Shown: positions 53,224-62,468 of the stretch, piece by piece
How positions within the stretch are numbered: the first letter of the stretch is position 1
Layout: every line of letters starts with the position of its first letter
DNA from: Alteromonas sp047556435
Lineage (GTDB): Bacteria; Pseudomonadota; Gammaproteobacteria; Enterobacterales; Alteromonadaceae
Direction of reading: 5' to 3'
Length of the DNA stretch: 64,000 nt
NCBI RefSeq assembly: GCF_047556435.1
Contig: NZ_CP180210.1
Coordinates: forward strand, 682,001 to 746,000
Notes under the pieces: model-generated
Database searches by the model: none
What the model saw: only the letters and a program-made list of their open reading frames with translations
Told to the model about the DNA's origin: nothing
Position numbers and translations under genes: made by a program

Positions 53224-54585
53224 TTAGCTGTCAGTCACAGCAACCTTCGGGGCAGTCTGCGCTTCCAGCCTGATGACGTGATGCCGGATAGCGCGTAAGA
53301 ACAACAGACTGGGGATCACCATCAGCGCTGTAAGAATAAAGAAGGCGCTCCAGTTACCGTTAAGGCTGTCAACGATAAATCCGCTGCCAGACGCCAGTAA
53401 TGTTCGTCCCGCCACACTAAGGGATGCCATCAGCGCGTACTGGGATGCACTGAATGCCCGGTTACACAGCAGTGAGATGAAAGCCACCATGGCAACGGCA
53501 CTCCACGCCGCCGTAAAGCCATCCACGATGACGGTCGCGGCAAACAATACCTTGCTGGGGCCGGCCTGCGCCATCCAGGCAAACATCAGATTCGATGCCG
53601 CCATGGCAATGCCAGCTATCATCAGGCCCCGGTAGATACCGTAACGGATATTTACCATGCCGCCGATCAGGGAAAAGACAATTGTCACCCACCAGTTCAG
53701 CAGTTTGGATAAACTGCCTATTTCTGTATTGGTAAAGCCAATTTCCTTGTAAAAGACAATGCTCATTCTGCCTAAAAAGGCTTCGCCAATTTTAAACAGA
53801 AAGATAAACAGCAACATAGACAGCGCGATCTTTATGCCGTTACGAGTGAAGAAGTCGCGGAACGGCTCTACCAGCGTTACCATGATCCAGCTTGTGAGTT
53901 TGACAAGCAGGGTACGCTTACGGTTACCCAACATGGCGTTGTATCTGCCAATTGCCTCCTGATGCGCAGCCTCCCGATCGACATCCGGTTCTTTAGCAAA
54001 TAAGGTGGCTGCGGTGAGAACCAGCATGATCCCGGCCAGCATCAGGTAGATTTCAGGCCAGTACCAGCCGGAACTGTCAGCCATGAAAAACGGAATGGCG
54101 CCGAGTCCGCCATAACCGGTCCACCAACCCGCGGTTGCAAGCGACGATGCTGCAGACAGTTTGTCTTTTTCATCCTCTTTGATTACGTCGATGCGATAGG
54201 CATCAATCGCGATATCCTGCGTAGCGGAGAACACAGCCAGTATCAGTCCGGTAACTGCCATACTGAACAGGGCGAGCTGCGCATTAAACTGCGACATAAC
54301 CACACAGCAAAGGGCGATACCCAATTGCAAGAGACTTATCCAGCCACGGCGCTGACCCAGCCAGAGCGGTTTTACTCTGTCCAGTAGCGGTGACCACAGA
54401 AAATTAATTGAATAGACCGCAAAGATAGCGCCGAACAACCCGATGGCGGAACGCGACAAGCCTTCATCTTTAAGCCAGGCTGACATGACTGAACCAATCA
54501 TGACCCACGGAAAGCCACTGGAAATACCAAACAGAAAAACGCTGAGTAAACGCCGGTCACGAAAAGATTTTAGGGTATGCAGCAA
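53224..54585 (-). CDS. ampG: AmpG-like muropeptide permease (MFS)
   Basis: 453 residues with about 12 membrane helices. The N-terminal signature is FGISSGFPWVMIGSVMSAWLKDEGLSRSAIGLFG, then LLDRVKPLWLGQRRGW and FSATQDIAIDAYRIDVI, all close to AmpG. It imports GlcNAc-anhydroMurNAc peptides released by lytic transglycosylases such as the Slt encoded here, for wall recycling and beta-lactamase signalling. The C-terminus (EAQTAPKVAVTDS) lies in a repeated DNA segment. Confidence 0.9.
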   Translation of the reverse strand: MLHTLKSFRDRRLLSVFLFGISSGFPWVMIGSVMSAWLKDEGLSRSAIGLFGAIFAVYSINFLWSPLLDRVKPLWLGQRRGWISLLQLGIALCCVVMSQFNAQLALFSMAVTGLILAVFSATQDIAIDAYRIDVIKEDEKDKLSAASSLATAGWWTGYGGLGAIPFFMADSSGWYWPEIYLMLAGIMLVLTAATLFAKEPDVDREAAHQEAIGRYNAMLGNRKRTLLVKLTSWIMVTLVEPFRDFFTRNGIKIALSMLLFIFLFKIGEAFLGRMSIVFYKEIGFTNTEIGSLSKLLNWWVTIVFSLIGGMVNIRYGIYRGLMIAGIAMAASNLMFAWMAQAGPSKVLFAATVIVDGFTAAWSAVAMVAFISLLCNRAFSASQYALMASLSVAGRTLLASGSGFIVDSLNGNWSAFFILTALMVIPSLLFLRAIRHHVIRLEAQTAPKVAVTDS

Positions 54586-54950
54586 AATACAAAACCAATG
54601 ACAAATTTACTGTATTGGATCACGTATCCGGACTGGGTGCAACCTGTCCGTGATGCCTCAATGGTAACTGGCAGAAGCGTGTTGTGGGATGAGGGGGAAA
54701 GTGAACGCTACGTGCCGTTGGAGCATGTGTCCTCATCAAAGAAGCAGGTACGTAGCGATGACGACGTTGTTGGCAACAACAATACCCAAAGCGTCTCGTG
54801 GTCCCTGCAGCCTGCGCAAAGTTTATTCAGGTATAAGCGCCGTCAGCGTTAGGGGAAAAGAAGAGGTATCGCAGTAAATAAGAAAGTGGAGTATTTGAAG
54901 GCGCGAAAGAAGGGTTAACAGCCGCTGGCAAAAGAGTATAGCATTGCGTT
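54586..54950. other. 365-bp intergenic region upstream of ampG
   Basis: The plus-strand frame at 54577-54852 overlaps the ampG start, shows no family signature and is probably chance. The ampG promoter should be here; not assigned. Confidence 0.45.
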
Positions 54951-55274
54951 TCAGGGGCGAATGCCAATGCAGTCAAACGGGCAGATACCTTTACCCTCAA
55001 GATACAGTGTGCAATTTGCCAGTTCTTCCACCAGATAATTGTCATACTTTAGCTTTTCTTCAGGCCAGTAATGAGTCTGGTGAAGCAAATGCCAGAATAC
55101 ACGTTCTCTTTGGGTGTAAGGATGTTCCAGTGAGTATTCGACTTGTGCCCATTCTTCTAACGTGTCCCAGAAGAACAACTCAAGTTCGCTGAACGGGAGC
55201 TCACCTTCCCAGAATGCCCGCAGATAGAAGCAGAGCTGCTGGGCCTTATGTTTGATGAAGGGTTCAACTTTCAC
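54951..55274 (-). CDS. Conserved-looking hypothetical protein, 107 residues
   Basis: I do not recognise this one. It is acidic and very rich in aromatic residues (FYLRAFWEGELPFSELELFFWDTLEEW; ERVFWHLLHQTHYWPEEKL), with a C-terminal Cys-containing tail (GKGICPFDCIGIRP). No signal peptide or membrane helix. The composition and start (GTGAAAGTTGAACCC region, ATG at 55274) look like a real soluble protein. Transcribed alone, 150 bp before the DUF3530-like gene. Confidence 0.65.
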   Translation of the reverse strand: MKVEPFIKHKAQQLCFYLRAFWEGELPFSELELFFWDTLEEWAQVEYSLEHPYTQRERVFWHLLHQTHYWPEEKLKYDNYLVEELANCTLYLEGKGICPFDCIGIRP

Positions 55275-55425
55275 GGGATTACTGCCTGCTTGCCTTATCT
55301 TCGTTTTAGTATAGTCGGGGCTGTTACTGATTGCGTTGTCACTCTAACAAATTAGTCGGAGGACAATGAATTTTCTAGGAAAAAAATCTTTAGAGAGGGT
55401 TAAGTTTGACTTAACAGCCTTTGAA

Positions 55426-56313
55426 TTACCAGCCTAAGTGACTGATCCAGCCGTAGATCTCACTACTTAACCAGTTCACAAAAGGCGTGTTGGCAGCCTG
55501 ACCGGTGGCAGTGAGCGTGGACATAGAACCGAGGCGACGCTGACGATATTGCAGCTTAAGTGCAGTTTTTGCCGCGTGTGAGCGTTCTGCTGTGGTCATG
55601 GCTTCCCATGGGGTTACGTCTGGCAGGCTGATATCTAAGATGGGAAAGCCACTTTGTGCGATATACCCTGGAATGTTCTCGTTTACTTTCCGTTGTGGCC
55701 AGAACGGTACCAGCGTTACCAGAGAGTCAGGGGGAGCTATCGTTCCGTCATTCGCGGCACTCAGTACCTGCGCAGCCGTCATGCCACTGGCAATGACGAT
55801 TCTGAAACCTTTGTGTGAGCTGATATGGTTAGAAATCACGCCCATCAGTAACGTAGTCTGTGTCTTGGAGGCTTCGAAGTTTACGGCAGGTGTCAGGCTG
55901 TCCTGCATCGGGTGTAGCGTGGTCACGGTTGCGGCAGCGCCGTCAGTGTTCTCGTCGCCCGAGTCAGGGGCTGCAGTTTCAGACGCTTGTGAAGGCGTCC
56001 CGCTTACCAGCAGTGAGGGGCTAATCAGCGTATGCCATCCTTTGTCATTCAGCTGTTTTGCCAGTTCACTGGCTGACGCCAGGTTCAGCGCCTGATTGCC
56101 CTCGTTGACCAGAATAACAATAACCCCACGCGCAAGTGGCAGGGTGGATTCAGAGTATAAAATAGGAACCGATATATCCCCAACCAGCAGCGTGTCATAA
56201 TCTTCCGGGAAAAACTGTCTGGCAACGTCTTCCACACGCAGACTTGCCGCTGCCTTACCTGACAGACCGAGAAAAGTGACAAGTGCACAAAGTGTGAAAA
56301 GAAAATGCTTCAA
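55426..56313 (-). CDS. DUF3530-like exported alpha/beta-hydrolase-like protein
   Basis: 295 residues with a signal peptide (about 1-23, LCALVTFLGLSGKAAA). The segments ARGVIVILVNEGNQALNLASASELAKQLNDKGWHTLISPSLL and FRIVIASGMTAAQVL resemble a lipase/hydrolase core, but the nucleophile elbow reads ASGMTAA rather than GxSxG, so catalytic Ser is doubtful. DUF3530 genes are often next to rluA in Alteromonadales. Role unknown. Confidence 0.7.
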   Translation of the reverse strand: MKHFLFTLCALVTFLGLSGKAAASLRVEDVARQFFPEDYDTLLVGDISVPILYSESTLPLARGVIVILVNEGNQALNLASASELAKQLNDKGWHTLISPSLLVSGTPSQASETAAPDSGDENTDGAAATVTTLHPMQDSLTPAVNFEASKTQTTLLMGVISNHISSHKGFRIVIASGMTAAQVLSAANDGTIAPPDSLVTLVPFWPQRKVNENIPGYIAQSGFPILDISLPDVTPWEAMTTAERSHAAKTALKLQYRQRRLGSMSTLTATGQAANTPFVNWLSSEIYGWISHLGW

Positions 56314-56448
56314 AGCTGCCTCTGAATTGCGCTAACGCGATACTTTACTCTTATCGTCTCTGAATCAGGAAACTAAAGTCAAAATCGTGGTTTTTGATGC
56401 CGGGAGCGCCGCCGTGGCAGTGACGATCAACGTCTTCTTTTTTAACCT

Positions 56449-57156
56449 TTAACCGCTGCAAGCCGCCGCGGGTGAGGCTGTCGCGATGGCCTCACGAAAA
56501 GGGCACTCACTTTCAAATGTCAGCGGCGTGTCAGAGACAGGGTGTCTGAGGCTCAGGCGCAGCGCATGAAGCTGTAAACGCGGCGCGAGTGCTAACGCCG
56601 CGTCATGCGCATACAGGCGATCCCCAAGAATAGGATGACCGAGTGACAGCATATGCACCCGCAACTGATGTGAGCGTCCGGTGACCGGATAGAGGGCAAC
56701 TGTCGTGATGCCGTCCGCACACTGAAGAACGTCGTAGCGAGTCAGGGCCGGTTTGCCGCGTTCGTGGTCTACCATTTGTTTCGGCCGGTTTGGCCAGTCG
56801 CAGATAAGCGGTAAACTAATTTCACCTTTTGGCGCTGCCACGTTGCCGTAAACCCTGGCAATGTAGGTTTTGCGGGTTTCGCGCTTTTCGAACTGCCGTG
56901 AAATATGACGATGGGCATCTTTGGTTAATGCCATGACCATCAGACCGGACGTGGCCATGTCCAGCCGGTGCACCACCGTCGCGGTGGGAAACACCCGCTG
57001 TACACGACTTATAAGGCAGTCTTTATGCTCTTGCGCTTTGCCAGGCACGCTGAGCAGTCCGCTTGGCTTATTAAGCACCACCATGGCATCGTCCTGGTAG
57101 ATAATTTCCAGGTACGGTGTTTGTGGTGGCCGGTACACAAAATCCGGGTTTGGCAT
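56449..57156 (-). CDS. rluA: Pseudouridine synthase RluA
   Basis: 235 residues. The catalytic Asp is in VVHRLDMATSGLMVMA; NKPSGLLSVPGK, KRETRKTYIARVYG, VTGRSHQLRVHMLSLGHPILGDRLY and LHALRLSLRHPVS complete the RluA family. RluA modifies U746 of 23S rRNA and U32 of several tRNAs. It lies 28 bp after rapA, an order kept in gammaproteobacteria. Confidence 0.95.
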   Translation of the reverse strand: MPNPDFVYRPPQTPYLEIIYQDDAMVVLNKPSGLLSVPGKAQEHKDCLISRVQRVFPTATVVHRLDMATSGLMVMALTKDAHRHISRQFEKRETRKTYIARVYGNVAAPKGEISLPLICDWPNRPKQMVDHERGKPALTRYDVLQCADGITTVALYPVTGRSHQLRVHMLSLGHPILGDRLYAHDAALALAPRLQLHALRLSLRHPVSDTPLTFESECPFREAIATASPAAACSG

Positions 57157-57184
57157 GACAGCGCTCTCTTACTGGTTCCGGTGA

Positions 57185-60010
57185 CTAAGGGTTATTCACC
57201 ACAATGCGAAGCGCATCAAGCTGCACGTCTGCCTGTTGAATTACTTTATCCAGCGCCTGCTGCTGACGTTCGATAAATTCAATTTCGCTATCTCGTACCG
57301 CCGGGTTACGTTTTTGCAGGTCACGTAAACGCTGAGCATCGCCCTCGAGGGTGTTGTGCATAACATCCAGTGCATCATGCTGAATTTGATTGCTGCGCTG
57401 ATGCGCCATTTTGCGCGCGGTCTCCAGGTGCAGCGATAGCGGCTGGTGCAGCGCTTTGGTCAGCTGCTGCGAAATTTTCCGGCCAATAGGGCGGTGAATA
57501 TCAAATTCCAGATCGACCTCGTGACCCTGCGCATCCAGACAAATACGCACAGGTGTTTGCGGCAGAAAGCGCCCCAGTTGCAGGCTTTTTGGGGCATTGG
57601 CGTCAAGCACAAACAGGGCTTCCAGCCAGTAAGCGCCTTTGGGCAGGTCCGGCTCTTTGATAAAGCCCATACTGGCTTTGCCGTTGACATCAGTAAGGAT
57701 CATATCAATGGCGTTGTGCACCAGCGGATGATCCCAGCTTAAATAGTGCACATGTTCCAGCGTCGTTGCCGCACGCCGCTTGTACGTTACCGTCATCCCT
57801 TCCGGATCCAGCCCCGGCAGTTGCGACACCATTGACTCGGTCGGGCGCAGAATAAAGCAGTCATTGCCCTGTTCTTCCTGCTGTACGCCGATAGCATCGA
57901 ACATCCGGCCCATAAACCGAGAGAGGTCCTGAGCGCTGTCCAGCTCAATAATAGATTCCAGCAATCCTTCCACGCGGCCTTCACCAGAAGCGTTTAATTC
58001 CAACAGGCGATCGCGACCTTCTTCAAGCTGGGTTTTGAGCTGGTGGTTAATGGTTCGGCTGGCTTCAATCAGCTCTTCGCGGGCTATAATGTCATCGGGT
58101 TGCAGGCACACGCCAAGTAGCTGTGTCTGGACCTGTTCGTACACGCCAGCACCGGTCGGACAGGTATTCTCAAAGGCATCCAGACCTTCATGATACCAGT
58201 CAAGCAATACATGCTGTGCGGTGTCTTCGAGGTAGGGGACATGGATCTGGATATCCTGTTGCTGACCAATCCGGTCAAGTCGGCCAATTCGTTGTTCCAG
58301 CAAATCCGGCGTCATCGGTAAATCGAAAAGAACCAGGTGATGGGCAAACTGGAAGTTACGGCCCTCACTGCCTATTTCACTACACAGCAGTATTTGTGCG
58401 CCATCTTCCTCTTCAGAGAAGTAATGCGCGGCTTTGTCACGCTCGACGATACTCATGCCTTCATGGAAAACGCTGTGACGAATGCCGGTTTGCTGGCGGA
58501 TAACTTCGCCCAGCTGTTGCGCGGTGACGGCACTGGCACAAATCAGCAGCACTTTTTCTGGTTTGACGGAGGGCAGAAACTCCAGTAACCAGCTGACGCG
58601 CGGATCCACCTGAGTCCAGCTGGATACCAGACCTGGCTGACGTTCAGGGTAAAGCGCGTCGATTAAGTCGGTGTTGGTAACAACGTTTTCGTAGGCTTCA
58701 GGGATCGTCAGCGGGTAACTGACAAGCTGACGCTGGGGAAAGCCTTCGATGTTAGCCCGGCGGTTACGGAATAACAGTCGCCCGGTACCGTGACAGTCAA
58801 TTAACTGGTGCAGTAAGGCGTGACGCGCGTCAGCGTCAGTCAAGTCGCCTGCGTGCTGCATCACATCCGGTGCCAGTGTTTCCAGGGCTTTGCGTTGTTT
58901 CGCATCTGGCTCGGCATCCGATAGCAGCGGGGCCACCGCATCGGCCAGCTGACTGTATCTGGATTCTTCTTCCAGAAAGGCGTTGTAGTCGTGGAAGCGG
59001 GCAGGATCCAGCAGGCGCAGACGTGCGAAATGACTTTCATGGCCCAACTGGTCCGGCGTTGCTGTTAGCAGCAGTACCGACGGTGTGATCTCAGCCAGCG
59101 CCTCAATGCACTGGTACTCTTTCGAGGGCGCTTCAGGTGACCACGCAAGATGATGGGCTTCGTCTACCACCAGCATATCCCATTCGGCGGTAAGCGCCTG
59201 CTGTAAGCGCTTCGGATGCTGACTCAGTAAATCCAGGCTGCAGAGTACCAGTTGATCATTGTCAAACGGGTTGCCGCCTTCCTCGTCAAGCGCCTCGCAA
59301 CGGCTTTCATCAAAAATCGAAAAGGCCAGGTTTACCCGGCGCAGCATTTCAACCAGCCACTGGTGCAGCAAGGAGTCAGGCACGGCTATCAACACGCGGG
59401 AGACTTTGCCGGTTTTGATTTGCTGGTGAATAATGAGGGCAGCTTCGATGGTCTTACCCAACCCCACCTCGTCTGCCAGTAACACGCGAGGTGCATGTCG
59501 ACTGCCCACTTCCGATGCAATATGTAGCTGGTGCGGGATAAGTTCGATGCGTGCACCTGCCAGACCTATCGTATCTGACTGCAGGTAATCATACTGATGA
59601 CGCAATGAGTTAAGGCGCAAATCGAACCATTTGGGTTTATCCAGCTGGTTGTTGAAAAGACGCTTTTCCGGCTGGTTCAGACGAATATGATGGTCTAATA
59701 ACGTTTCGGACAGTCGCACATCGGCTTTGGTATCTTCACGCAGACCGTGATAGATGATGACACCCTGACTCTCCTCGACCTCGGATACCGTCATAGACCA
59801 GCCATCCTGGCTCTTCACGGTTTCGCCTGGCTCGAACGTCAGGCGTGTGAGCGGGGCTTCTTGCTTGGTATAAATACGGCTTTCACCGGTAGCCGGGAAA
59901 AGCATTTCGACGGATCGGAAATCGACACTAATGACGGCACCCAGACCTAATTCTGTCTCAGTATTGCTTAACCAGCGTTGACCCACCGAAAATGGTTTAT
60001 CTGTACTCAT
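57185..60010 (-). CDS. rapA: RNA polymerase-associated ATPase RapA
   Basis: 941 residues (E. coli 968). The N-terminal Tudor-like pair (about 1-110: FSVGQRWLSNTETELGLGAV) leads to the Swi2/Snf2 ATPase with Walker A LADEVGLGKTIEA and DEAH box LVVDEAHHLAWS. Motif V/VI region is IGSEGRNFQFAHHLVLFDLP and EQRIGRLDRIGQ. A C-terminal helical region follows. It remodels stalled or post-termination RNA polymerase to recycle it. The upstream gap 60011-60291 has no gene; the promoter is expected there. Confidence 0.97.
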   Translation of the reverse strand: MSTDKPFSVGQRWLSNTETELGLGAVISVDFRSVEMLFPATGESRIYTKQEAPLTRLTFEPGETVKSQDGWSMTVSEVEESQGVIIYHGLREDTKADVRLSETLLDHHIRLNQPEKRLFNNQLDKPKWFDLRLNSLRHQYDYLQSDTIGLAGARIELIPHQLHIASEVGSRHAPRVLLADEVGLGKTIEAALIIHQQIKTGKVSRVLIAVPDSLLHQWLVEMLRRVNLAFSIFDESRCEALDEEGGNPFDNDQLVLCSLDLLSQHPKRLQQALTAEWDMLVVDEAHHLAWSPEAPSKEYQCIEALAEITPSVLLLTATPDQLGHESHFARLRLLDPARFHDYNAFLEEESRYSQLADAVAPLLSDAEPDAKQRKALETLAPDVMQHAGDLTDADARHALLHQLIDCHGTGRLLFRNRRANIEGFPQRQLVSYPLTIPEAYENVVTNTDLIDALYPERQPGLVSSWTQVDPRVSWLLEFLPSVKPEKVLLICASAVTAQQLGEVIRQQTGIRHSVFHEGMSIVERDKAAHYFSEEEDGAQILLCSEIGSEGRNFQFAHHLVLFDLPMTPDLLEQRIGRLDRIGQQQDIQIHVPYLEDTAQHVLLDWYHEGLDAFENTCPTGAGVYEQVQTQLLGVCLQPDDIIAREELIEASRTINHQLKTQLEEGRDRLLELNASGEGRVEGLLESIIELDSAQDLSRFMGRMFDAIGVQQEEQGNDCFILRPTESMVSQLPGLDPEGMTVTYKRRAATTLEHVHYLSWDHPLVHNAIDMILTDVNGKASMGFIKEPDLPKGAYWLEALFVLDANAPKSLQLGRFLPQTPVRICLDAQGHEVDLEFDIHRPIGRKISQQLTKALHQPLSLHLETARKMAHQRSNQIQHDALDVMHNTLEGDAQRLRDLQKRNPAVRDSEIEFIERQQQALDKVIQQADVQLDALRIVVNNP

Positions 60011-60291
60011 ATTTCACCTACCTGACAAACGGGGGGCGGTATTGTACGCATTGCGGCGCGAACTGAAAAGCGCTGAGTGAAACGCATTGTTGGTGCACCC
60101 CGGCTGATAAAGCCTGACATCGTCCGGGCTTTCACGACCGGGTGAACTTGTCCTGCTCTCTCGCTAAAGCTGTGGCAATATCAAAAAACAACGCCTTAGA
60201 CGGTGTTATCTCACGTTATCGTTACAAAAAAAGGCGAAGGGCTGGTACGCTGCAGCTCGACAATAATCATTGCTGAGTGTAGCACAGCGTG

Positions 60292-60690
60292 CTAATGGCA
60301 GCGGTTGGACTCCCAGAGTTTTTCGAGGCGGCGGGTGGGCAGAGTCTGATTATTAAAATGTTTTATCTGTTGCAGTGTCTGGCATATCGCTGCCCGGGCT
60401 TCTTCGACCTTAATCGCGCGTTGCGACTCTGTGATGTTTTGATCCTCAAACGCCCGGACCAGCGCTTGCTGATGGCGCGATAAGGTGGCGTTCATGGCTT
60501 TAAGCAATGTGTCATCAATAACCTGGCTAAGCACTTTTGTACCGGTTTTAAGCGGAACCGACGCGCGCGCTTTCGCTTTCTTAATGGTGCTGGCTTTTAC
60601 CTGCCGCTGGTCGTCTCGTCTGGCATAATAGGCTTGGACCAGCGTGCCAAGAGCGCTGATGCCGGCAACGACTAAGCCTGCAACATCCAT
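60292..60690 (-). CDS. Hypothetical protein with one N-terminal membrane helix
   Basis: 132 residues. The start MDVAGLVVAGISALGTLVQAYYARRDD is a single short hydrophobic segment. The rest is basic and helical (KASTIKKAKARASV; LLKAMNATLSRHQQALVRAFEDQ; RAIKVEEARAAICQTLQQIKHF). Family not recognised. Divergent from the PIN-PhoH gene (285-bp gap, no gene seen). Confidence 0.6.
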   Translation of the reverse strand: MDVAGLVVAGISALGTLVQAYYARRDDQRQVKASTIKKAKARASVPLKTGTKVLSQVIDDTLLKAMNATLSRHQQALVRAFEDQNITESQRAIKVEEARAAICQTLQQIKHFNNQTLPTRRLEKLWESNRCH

Positions 60691-60975
60691 CCTGATTTTT
60701 TCCCTTTTTCATACGCGTTTGCAATATCATGCCGCAACCATGAGGAATGTAAACCCGCATTTTTCTACTCAGATTGGACGAGTCTGCTGAAAAGGCGCAG
60801 GCGTAAAAAATTTGCAGAAAAAAAGTGCGAATGTGCAAAAACTGGATTAAGGTGGAATTGAAAGTCGACGCGACACGGAGTGGTAGTCCGACTCGACCGG
60901 TATCCTCTCCAAAGCGAGACTCTTGATTGCACGTCAGCAGTTAGGCGGGCCTGGTTTTACTCACTGGAGCGACGG

Positions 60976-62373
60976 ATGCCACGACAAAAATCCACTGATA
61001 CAAAGATCTACGTCTTAGACACCAACATCCTGCTACACGAACCCCACGCATTCTTATCTTTTAAAGAGCACGACGTTGTCGTTCCGATGACGGTGCTTGA
61101 AGAGCTCGATTATATCAAGGACAGCAAGAAAGATGTTGCCCGTGATGCGCGTGTATCTATTCGCGCCATGGAGGATTTGCTTCATGAAGCCACGCCGGAA
61201 GATATGCTGGCCGGGGTGTCGATGGAAGGGATGGGGGCAGGTGAAACCGCGCCAACAGGGTGTCTTTCTATTTTTACTGACCTGACGATGGCTGAGTCGC
61301 AGCAGGTTTTTACCAGCAACGAGAATGATAATCGCATCATTAATGTCGCGCTGCATTTGCAAAAGACATACGCCCCCCAGCAAGTGGTGCTGGTGACGAA
61401 AGACATAAACATGCGTCTGAAAGCCAAAGGGGCCGGCCTTGCGCATGTTGAAGACTACCGTACCGACCAGTTGATCAGTGACATAAAATACCTCTCAAAG
61501 GGATATCATAATTTTGAGGGGAATTTCTGGGAACAGGTGAAAAGCGTGGACAGTCGCACCGAGGGGCGCGATACCATTCATACTGTGCCTCGTTCCGTGT
61601 TGCCGGAGGCTTATGTCAATGAATTTCTGCTGGACGATACCAAACAGTTTGCCGGCCTTGTCGAAGCAAAAACCGAAGACTCGCTGGAAGTGCTGGATCT
61701 GGGCTACGACAGGCTGATGGGGCGACATGCCTGGGGCATTACACCGAAAAATATCGGGCAGGCCATGGCGCTGCATTCGTTGCTTGACCCTCACATTGAT
61801 CTGGTGATCCTGACCGGACCAGCGGGCAGTGGTAAAACGCTATTGGCGCTGGCTGCGGCGTTGGAGATGGTGGTTGAGCGTAACATGTACGATAAAATTA
61901 TCGTTACGCGCAGTACCCCCGAAATTGCTGAGTCAATCGGCTTTTTACCAGGAACTGAGGAAGAGAAAATGCTGCCATGGCTGGCTGCAATTACCGATTC
62001 TCTGGAAGTGCTGCACAAACATGACGAGAATACCAAGGGCTCGATGAACTACATCATGGAAAAGGCCAACATCCAGTATAAGTCAGTAAACTTTATGCGT
62101 GGACGCAGTATCCAGAATGCTATTGTGATCCTGGATGAATCGCAGAACCTGACCGCCTCACAGCTGAAAACAATTATCACCCGCTGTGGTGAAGGCACCA
62201 AGCTGATTGTTGGTGGAAACCTCGCGCAAATTGACAGCAACTACCTAAGTGCTGTCACCTCAGGTCTCACTTATCTGGTTGAGAAATTTAAGGACTTTTC
62301 CGGTAGTGCGACCATTAATCTGGATGGCGTAGTACGCTCGCGACTGGCAGAGTTTGCTGAAGAGCAGCTATAA
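60976..62373 (+). CDS. PIN-PhoH family ATPase (YlaK/PhoH2-like)
   Basis: 465 residues from the ATG at 60976 with GGAG upstream; the open frame extends to 60880 but homology starts at MPRQKSTDTKIYVLDTNILLHEP. The N-terminal PIN nuclease domain (about 1-145) has acidic site residues in VLDTNILL and VLEELDYIKD, with NENDNRIINVAL (Asp) later. The PhoH helicase-type ATPase (about 245-465) has Walker A LTGPAGSGKTLLALA and Walker B VILDESQNLTASQ. PhoH2 proteins unwind and cut RNA; targets in proteobacteria are not established. A terminator follows. Confidence 0.9.
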   Translation: MPRQKSTDTKIYVLDTNILLHEPHAFLSFKEHDVVVPMTVLEELDYIKDSKKDVARDARVSIRAMEDLLHEATPEDMLAGVSMEGMGAGETAPTGCLSIFTDLTMAESQQVFTSNENDNRIINVALHLQKTYAPQQVVLVTKDINMRLKAKGAGLAHVEDYRTDQLISDIKYLSKGYHNFEGNFWEQVKSVDSRTEGRDTIHTVPRSVLPEAYVNEFLLDDTKQFAGLVEAKTEDSLEVLDLGYDRLMGRHAWGITPKNIGQAMALHSLLDPHIDLVILTGPAGSGKTLLALAAALEMVVERNMYDKIIVTRSTPEIAESIGFLPGTEEEKMLPWLAAITDSLEVLHKHDENTKGSMNYIMEKANIQYKSVNFMRGRSIQNAIVILDESQNLTASQLKTIITRCGEGTKLIVGGNLAQIDSNYLSAVTSGLTYLVEKFKDFSGSATINLDGVVRSRLAEFAEEQL

Positions 62374-62403
62374 CCGCGATGTTACCAGACCTCAGGTCAC
62401 CTC

Positions 62404-62432
62404 AAAGCGCTGCGATTCTCGCGGCGCTTTTT
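62404..62432 (+). terminator. Terminator after the PIN-PhoH gene
   Basis: AAAGCGC / GCGCTTT outer stem with an inner GCG/CGC pair and a single T-G position, loop ATTCT, followed by TT. About 30 bp after the stop. Confidence 0.75.
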
Positions 62433-62468
62433 CGTCATAATCACATTACTTGGTTTAGCAACTGATTC

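Noticed and set aside
54577..54852. 91-residue plus-strand frame upstream of ampG
   Set aside because: Overlaps the ampG start on the other strand, no ribosome site, no conserved-looking segment.
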